Shown here: positions 27,674 through 33,584 of the stretch, piece after piece
Layout of the letters: every line of letters starts with the position of its first letter
Position numbering within the stretch: the stretch's first letter is position 1
NCBI GenBank assembly: GCA_035454085.1
Contig: DAOTEJ010000022.1
Coordinates: 1 to 33,584 of the forward strand
Length of the DNA stretch: 33,584 nt
From: DAOTEJ01 sp035454085
GTDB lineage: Bacteria; Pseudomonadota; Gammaproteobacteria; Burkholderiales; Burkholderiaceae_F
Direction: 5' to 3'
Position numbers and translations under genes: made by a program
The notes under the pieces: generated by a model
What the model was told of the DNA's origin: nothing
The model's input: the letters and a program-made list of their open reading frames with translations, nothing else
The model's database searches: none

Positions 27674-29878
27674 ATGGACATGGCCGCCAAGTACCAGGAT
27701 CAGACGATCTTTCACCACACGGGCAAGCGCACCGGCGAGGGACTGCTTGAGCCCGGCCCCGGGCTGCGGTCCGCGCTGCTGGCCGCATACCGCGACCTGA
27801 CGCGCCTGCGCTATGACTACCCGGTGGTGCTGCCCGATCCGGTCGGCGCGGGGCACTTCGTCGTGTCGCTGTCGGCCGTGATGGCCGAGCTCATCGCCGC
27901 GCTCGCGCCGCGCGGCATCGAGGGCGAGCGCGTGCGCCGGCGACTGCTGGGACAGGAGCAAGCCCTGCGCGCCCTCGTGGCCGAAGGGGCTGCAGGCACT
28001 CTGCGGCAACTGTGGCCGCTGGCGGCCGAGCGCGCCGCGGCGGGCGACGCGGAGGCCCTCGACCTGCTGCTGCGTGCAGCCGATGGCCTGGGCCATGACG
28101 GGCAACTCGCCGATTGCGACTCCGCCCTGGCCGCACGCTTGATCGAGCGCGCCTGGCGCCAGGTGCAGGCGCAACGCAGCGCGACCGCGCGGGCGCAGAT
28201 CGATCGGCTGGTGCGCCAGCTCGACGACATCCTGCGCGCCGCGCACGCGCACTCGGTGGCCGGCCAGCAACCCGAGGCACTGCGCGCCGGGTTTGGCGTC
28301 CTGCACGCCGAGACCTTCGACTTCGCTGCCATGTCGCGCCTGGTGGTGCGCAACGTCCCCCAGGACGAGCTGCCGGCCACGCGGCGCGCGCGCATCGAGC
28401 GCACCCTGGCCGTGCTGCGTGCGCAGACCTTCCACCCCGACCCACGCAGCGGCGAGCCGGTCGCGGACGGGTTCCAATTCACGAGTTGCGCGGCGGCGAT
28501 GGCAGCTCATCAGGCTCGCCTGCCGGCGCTGGCGGATCTGGTGCGTGCCATCGCGGTGGCCGAGCTCGAGGCGCGGGGAGCCTACGTCGAGGCCGAGCAC
28601 GACGCCTACTTCGCGGCCTACGATGAGTCCCTGCTTGGCGTCGATGACCTTGCGCTGCTGCCCGACTCGCTGGTGTGCATCGACGCGGAGCACAGCGCCG
28701 CGCCCGAGAACGCAGCCTTGCTCGAGATGCTGTCCTCGGGCCTGCCGGCCAAGGTGCTGGTGCAGCCGACCGAACTGCTGGACGACGGCGCGCCGGGCCA
28801 GGGCCACTACGCCTTCGGAGTGCGCGGCGCCCGGCTGGCGACCACTGCCATGGGCCTGGGCGGAATGTTCGTTCTGCAAAGCGTGAGCGCCAATCTCTAC
28901 GCGCTGCGCGAGCGCGTGCGCCACGGCATGGAACGCCGCAGTCCGGCGCTGTTCTGCGTCTTCCCCGGCACGCCGCCGGGGGCGAGCACCCTGCCCGACT
29001 ACCTGACGGCCGCCGCGGCGATGAAGTCGCGGCTCTTCCCTGCCTTCACCTATGACGCGCTCGCTGGCCAGACCCAGGCGGCGCGCTTCAGCCTCGAGAA
29101 CAACCGGCATCCCGAGCAGGACTGGCCCCTCGAAACGCTCGAGTTCGCCGACGAGGACCTGCAGCGGGTGCAGTTGCCGGTTCACTTCACCACCGCCGAC
29201 TACGCACTGTGCGACCGGCGCCAGGCCGCGCACTTCGCCGTCGTGCCGCGCTCGCGCTGGAGCGCCGCGATGCTGCGGCTCGACGAATGGCTGCAGCTGC
29301 CCGAGCCCCAGGCCGCCGATCGCGTTCCCTACGTCTGGGCAGCGGACGAGGCTGACGGTCTGCACCGCGTGCTCGTGGATGCAAGGCTCGCCCAGGCCAC
29401 GCGGCGCTGCCTGCTGCTGTGGCACCGCCTGCAGGAGAGCGGCGGCGTGCACAACTCGTACGCCGAGCGCGCCGTGGAGGCCGAGCGCGCCGCGCTCGCG
29501 GCCCAGCAGGCGGCCGCGCCGCCGGCAATCGCTCGGGCAGATGCCCCTGAAGCTGCGCCCAGCACACCACCGTCGGCGGCAGCTCCTACGCCCGCCGCGA
29601 CGGCGGCCACGGAGGTTGCTGCCCGCGACCCGGACCAGCCCTGGATCGAGACCGCGCGTTGCTCCACCTGCAACGAGTGCCAGAACATCAACAACCGACT
29701 GTTCGCCTACAACGACAACCAGCAGGCGTACATCAAGGACCTGTCGGCGGGCAGCTATCGCCAGATGGTCGAGGCCGCGGAAGCGTGCCAGGTGGCGGTG
29801 ATCCATCCCGGCAAGCCCTGGAACCCGAGCGAGCCGGGCCTCGCGGAGCTGATCGAGCGGGCGCGGCCCTTCCAGTAG
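27674..29878 (+). CDS. Unrecognised 734-residue protein with C-terminal ferredoxin-like domain, last gene of the Kor operon
   Basis: I do not recognise the main body. Residues 1-230 are mostly Ala/Leu/Arg-rich helices with no known motif. The middle (about 230-590) has a well-formed globular appearance. It includes YAFGVRGARLATTAMGLGGMF and a stretch AAAMKSRLFPAFTYDALAG...FSLENNRHPEQDWP, which faintly recalls the region after the TPP domain in large pyruvate:ferredoxin oxidoreductases, but no TPP motif is seen. An Ala/Pro linker (about 610-655) leads to the tail: Cys663, Cys666 and Cys669 (CSTCNEC) and Cys705 (AEACQVAVIHPGKP), a single [4Fe-4S] ferredoxin-like fold with HPGKP where classical ferredoxins have CP. 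The gene starts 25 bp after korB with GAGG upstream and ends before a bidirectional terminator. It may be the electron carrier or docking subunit of KorAB; that is inference. Confidence 0.78.
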   Translation: MDMAAKYQDQTIFHHTGKRTGEGLLEPGPGLRSALLAAYRDLTRLRYDYPVVLPDPVGAGHFVVSLSAVMAELIAALAPRGIEGERVRRRLLGQEQALRALVAEGAAGTLRQLWPLAAERAAAGDAEALDLLLRAADGLGHDGQLADCDSALAARLIERAWRQVQAQRSATARAQIDRLVRQLDDILRAAHAHSVAGQQPEALRAGFGVLHAETFDFAAMSRLVVRNVPQDELPATRRARIERTLAVLRAQTFHPDPRSGEPVADGFQFTSCAAAMAAHQARLPALADLVRAIAVAELEARGAYVEAEHDAYFAAYDESLLGVDDLALLPDSLVCIDAEHSAAPENAALLEMLSSGLPAKVLVQPTELLDDGAPGQGHYAFGVRGARLATTAMGLGGMFVLQSVSANLYALRERVRHGMERRSPALFCVFPGTPPGASTLPDYLTAAAAMKSRLFPAFTYDALAGQTQAARFSLENNRHPEQDWPLETLEFADEDLQRVQLPVHFTTADYALCDRRQAAHFAVVPRSRWSAAMLRLDEWLQLPEPQAADRVPYVWAADEADGLHRVLVDARLAQATRRCLLLWHRLQESGGVHNSYAERAVEAERAALAAQQAAAPPAIARADAPEAAPSTPPSAAAPTPAATAATEVAARDPDQPWIETARCSTCNECQNINNRLFAYNDNQQAYIKDLSAGSYRQMVEAAEACQVAVIHPGKPWNPSEPGLAELIERARPFQ

Positions 29879-29940
29879 AAAACGCGGCGCTTCACCGCTC
29901 GCGGCCCGCCGCCGGGCGCGAACCGCGAAGCCAGAAAACA

Positions 29941-29969
29941 AAAGACGGCGCCGAAGCGCCGTCTTTCTT
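29941..29969. terminator. Bidirectional Rho-independent terminator between the Kor operon and gltA
   Basis: AAAGACGGCGC (29941-29951) and GCGCCGTCTTT (29956-29966) form a perfect 11-bp stem with loop CGAA. TTTCTT ends the plus-strand side, and an A-rich stretch (GAAAACAAAAG) precedes it, which reads as a T-rich tail on the minus strand. It can therefore stop both the plus-strand Kor operon (stop at 29878) and the minus-strand gltA operon (stop at 29984). Confidence 0.88.
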
Positions 29970-29983
29970 GCTGCAGGGCCGAC

Positions 29984-31303
<1,320 letters not shown>

Positions 31304-31336
31304 GTCGGCTCCTTGGTCGTTGCGCCCCGGGGCGCC

Positions 31337-31603
31337 TCAGGATGTGCGCAGCCGCGCGAGCAGACTGCGCATCGGAAGGGTGTCGATCGCGGCCGGAACG
31401 GCGGCGCGCTCCAGCAGCAGGTCGAGCAGTTCGTTGTCGGACAGATCCAGAAGAAGGTCGAAGGCGGCCACATCCTCGTCCGAGAGCCGGTCCTCGTGCC
31501 GATCGAGGAAGCGCGTGATCAGCAGATCGTTCTCGAGCAGGCCGCGACGCGCACGCCAGCGCAGGCGGCGGCGTTCAGCGGCGAGGATGGTTGCGGCTTG
31601 CAT
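31337..31603 (-). CDS. sdhE: Succinate dehydrogenase flavinylation factor SdhE
   Basis: An 88-residue protein that promotes covalent attachment of FAD to SdhA. The conserved RGLLEND motif (Arg20, Gly21, Glu24) and the five-helix pattern (RRLRWRARRGLLENDLLITRFL, then an acidic LSDEDVAAFDLLLDLSDNELLDLL) identify it. It starts 3 bp after the sdhB stop and precedes gltA, an order common in beta- and gammaproteobacteria. Confidence 0.92.
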   Translation of the reverse strand: MQAATILAAERRRLRWRARRGLLENDLLITRFLDRHEDRLSDEDVAAFDLLLDLSDNELLDLLLERAAVPAAIDTLPMRSLLARLRTS

Positions 31604-31606
31604 GTT

Positions 31607-32368
31607 TCAGACGGTGCGGCGAACCATCAGCTCCTTGATCTTGCCGATCGCCTTGGTGGGATTGAGACCCTTGGGGCACACGTCGACGCAGTTCATGATG
31701 GTGTGGCAGCGGAACAGGCGGTACGGGTCCTCGAGGTTGTCGAGGCGCTCGCCGGTAGCTTGGTCGCGGCTGTCGGCGATGAAGCGGTAGGCCTGCAGCA
31801 GGCCGGCGGGGCCGACGAACTTGTCCGGGTTCCACCAGAAGCTCGGGCAGCTGGTCGAGCAGCAGGCGCACAGGATGCACTCGTACAACCCGTCGAGTTC
31901 CTCGCGCTGCTCGGGCGACTGCAGCCGCTCCTTCTCGGGGGGCGGGGTGTCGTTGATCAGGAAGGGCTTGATCGAGTGGTACTGGTTGAAGAAGTGGGTC
32001 ATGTCCACGATCAGGTCGCGAATCACGGGCAGGCCGGGCAGCGGGCGCAGCACGATGGGCTCGGCCAGCTCCCTGAGGTTGGTGATGCAGGCCAGGCCAT
32101 TCTTGCCGTTGATGTTCATCGCGTCGGAGCCGCACACGCCCTCGCGGCAGCTGCGCCGGTAGCTGAGCGAGTCGTCCGTGTCGCTCTTGATGCGCATCAG
32201 CGCGTCGAGAAGCATCTTGTCGGTGGGCAGCAGCTCGACTTCGAGCTTCTGCATGTACGGCTTGTCGTCCTTGTCCGGGTCGTAGCGGTAGATCTCGAAC
32301 TTCACCACGCGCTTGCCGGCGTGCGCGTTGACCAGGGCCTGGGACTCTTGCTTCGTGTTGGCAGTCAT
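31607..32368 (-). CDS. sdhB: Succinate dehydrogenase iron-sulfur subunit
   Basis: A 253-residue electron-transfer subunit of complex II at the inner membrane face. The [2Fe-2S] ligands are Cys74, Cys79, Asp82 and Cys94 (CREGVCGSDAMNINGKNGLAC); Asp in the third place is also found in E. coli. The [4Fe-4S] ligands are Cys164, Cys167, Cys170 and Cys231, and the [3Fe-4S] ligands Cys174, Cys221 and Cys227 (CILCACCSTSC, CHTIMNCVDVCPKG). HFFNQYHSIKPFL is typical. It lies 10 bp after sdhA and 3 bp before sdhE. Confidence 0.96.
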   Translation of the reverse strand: MTANTKQESQALVNAHAGKRVVKFEIYRYDPDKDDKPYMQKLEVELLPTDKMLLDALMRIKSDTDDSLSYRRSCREGVCGSDAMNINGKNGLACITNLRELAEPIVLRPLPGLPVIRDLIVDMTHFFNQYHSIKPFLINDTPPPEKERLQSPEQREELDGLYECILCACCSTSCPSFWWNPDKFVGPAGLLQAYRFIADSRDQATGERLDNLEDPYRLFRCHTIMNCVDVCPKGLNPTKAIGKIKELMVRRTV

Positions 32369-32378
32369 TTGGCGACCC

Positions 32379-33584
32379 TCAGAACGTGCGCTTCTTGGGC
32401 TCGAAGGTGGGAACGGTCAGGGGCTTCATCTGGACCGGCTTGTAGTCGAGGCGATCGCCGTCCGAGTACCACAGGGAGTGGCGGATCCAGTTCGCGTCGT
32501 CGCGCTCGGGGAAGTCGTCGCGGGCGTGCGCGCCGCGGCTTTCGGTGCGCGCCGCGGCCGAGGTGATGGTGGCCTTGGCCGCCTCGATCAGGTTGTCGAG
32601 CTCGAGCGCCTCGACGAGCGCGGTGTTGAAGACCTTGGACTTGTCACCGATCGACACCTTCTTCACACGCTCGGCGATCTCGAAGATGCGGGCGCGGCCC
32701 TCGTCGAGGATAGGTCCCGTGCGGAACACGCCGCAGTGCTTCTGCATGGTCTTGCGGATGTCGTTGGCGACGTCCTGCACCTTTTCGCCCGGGGCATTGG
32801 ATTCGAAGCGCGCGAGGCGCGCCAGGGTCACGTCGCCCGCGTCGGCCGGCAGGTCCTTGTTTTCGCGCTTCTTGAGCCCGGACTCGACGATGTGATTGCC
32901 GGCGGCACGACCGAACACGATGAGGTCGAGCAAAGAGTTGGTGCCCAGGCGGTTGGCACCGTGCACGCTCACGCAGGCGCACTCGCCGATCGCGTAGAGG
33001 CCGTTGACCACCGCGTTGGGATTGCCGTTCTTGGGCGCGACGACCTGGCCGTGAATGTTGGTGGGAATGCCGCCCATCTGATAGTGGATGGTGGGCACGA
33101 CCGGGATCGGCTCCTTGATCGGGTCGACGTTGGCGAACTTGATCGCGATCTCGCGGATCGAGGGCAGGCGCTTCATGATGGTCTCGGCCCCCAGGTGGTC
33201 GAGCTTCAGGAGCACGTGGTCCTTGTCGGGCCCGCAGCCGCGGCCTTCCTTGATCTCCTGGTCCATCGAGCGGCTGACGAAGTCACGCGGCGCGAGGTCC
33301 TTGAGCGTGGGCGCGTAGCGCTCCATGAAGCGCTCGCCGTTGCAGTTGAGCAGGATGCCGCCCTCGCCGCGCACACCCTCGGTGATCAGCACCCCCGCAC
33401 CCGCCACACCGGTGGGGTGAAACTGCCAGAACTCCATGTCCTCGAGCGGAAAACCGGCGCGCGCGGCCATGCCCAGGCCATCGCCGGTGTTGATGAAGGC
33501 GTTGGTGCTCGCAGCGAAGATCCGGCCGGCGCCGCCGGTGGCCAGCACCGTGGTCTTGGCCTCGAGGATCATCACCTCTCCGGT
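32379..33584 (-). CDS. sdhA: Succinate dehydrogenase flavoprotein subunit (N-terminus beyond window edge)
   Basis: The C-terminal two thirds (about 401 codons) of the catalytic subunit; the frame is open to the last base. Seen are TTVLATGGAGRIFAAST, WQFHPTGVAGAGVLITEGVRGEGG (substrate-site His and Arg region), HYQMGGIPTN, GECACVSVHGANRLGTNSLLDL (FAD binding) and the C-terminal RHSLWY ... PKKRTF. The covalent-FAD His and the Rossmann motif lie outside the window. sdhC and sdhD should lie further beyond the edge. Confidence 0.96.
   Translation of the reverse strand, partial: TGEVMILEAKTTVLATGGAGRIFAASTNAFINTGDGLGMAARAGFPLEDMEFWQFHPTGVAGAGVLITEGVRGEGGILLNCNGERFMERYAPTLKDLAPRDFVSRSMDQEIKEGRGCGPDKDHVLLKLDHLGAETIMKRLPSIREIAIKFANVDPIKEPIPVVPTIHYQMGGIPTNIHGQVVAPKNGNPNAVVNGLYAIGECACVSVHGANRLGTNSLLDLIVFGRAAGNHIVESGLKKRENKDLPADAGDVTLARLARFESNAPGEKVQDVANDIRKTMQKHCGVFRTGPILDEGRARIFEIAERVKKVSIGDKSKVFNTALVEALELDNLIEAAKATITSAAARTESRGAHARDDFPERDDANWIRHSLWYSDGDRLDYKPVQMKPLTVPTFEPKKRTF

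Noticed and set aside
27605..29941. 778-codon open frame on the minus strand opposite the unknown Kor-operon protein
   Set aside because: I considered it because the plus-strand protein is unrecognised. The plus strand has a good start context, operon spacing, a coherent ferredoxin tail with Cys motif and a terminator; the minus frame shows none and is rich in Arg, His and Gly.

Overview
This is high-GC, gene-dense bacterial chromosome, most likely from a betaproteobacterium (Burkholderiales or Rhodocyclales). The evidence is protein resemblance and gene order. The PHA enzymes (PhaC, PhaA, PhaB, BktB) read like those of Cupriavidus. The orders bamD / rluD-pgeF-phaC-phaA-phaB-phaR-rimO and sdhA-sdhB-sdhE-gltA ... 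odhA-odhB-lpdA-zapE are, as far as I recall, typical of that class. A run of exactly 100 N (8307-8406) shows that the window is a scaffold from a draft genome or metagenome bin. I see no tRNA, rRNA, CRISPR array, transposase or phage gene.

Layout. (1) 1-8492, all minus strand: a polyhydroxyalkanoate block. Read in transcription order it is phaC (broken by the gap), phaA, phaB, the regulator phaR, rimO, a small outer-membrane barrel protein, a second thiolase bktB, and a YcbK-like M15/DUF882 protein cut by the window edge. (2) 8598-16230: housekeeping genes in several short units. These are pgeF and rluD (minus, ATGA overlap), bamD (plus), a YoaA/DinG-type helicase and a YdcH-like small protein (minus), a PP2C phosphatase (plus), and a periplasmic coiled-coil protein overlapping zapE (minus). 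(3) 16247-21925, minus: lpdA, odhB and odhA, the complete 2-oxoglutarate dehydrogenase complex. (4) 22276-29878, plus: a five-gene redox operon. It encodes a NfnA/PyrK-like flavoprotein, a NfnB/GltD-like flavoprotein, KorA, KorB and a 734-residue protein I do not recognise that ends in a ferredoxin-like domain. (5) 29984-33584, minus: gltA, sdhE, sdhB and partial sdhA.

How they fit together. Regions 3 and 5 look like one conserved TCA-cycle block (succinate dehydrogenase, citrate synthase, 2-oxoglutarate dehydrogenase) split by region 4, which runs on the opposite strand. Region 4 encodes a second, ferredoxin-type enzyme probably acting on the same substrate, 2-oxoglutarate, with its own predicted NAD(P)H-ferredoxin module. 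The cell could therefore route 2-oxoglutarate either to NADH (OdhAB-Lpd) or to reduced ferredoxin/NADPH (KorAB plus the Nfn-like pair), or run the Kor reaction reductively. NADPH and acetyl-CoA feed PHA synthesis in region 1. The Kor operon, and above all its unrecognised fifth gene, is the part of the window most worth experimental attention.
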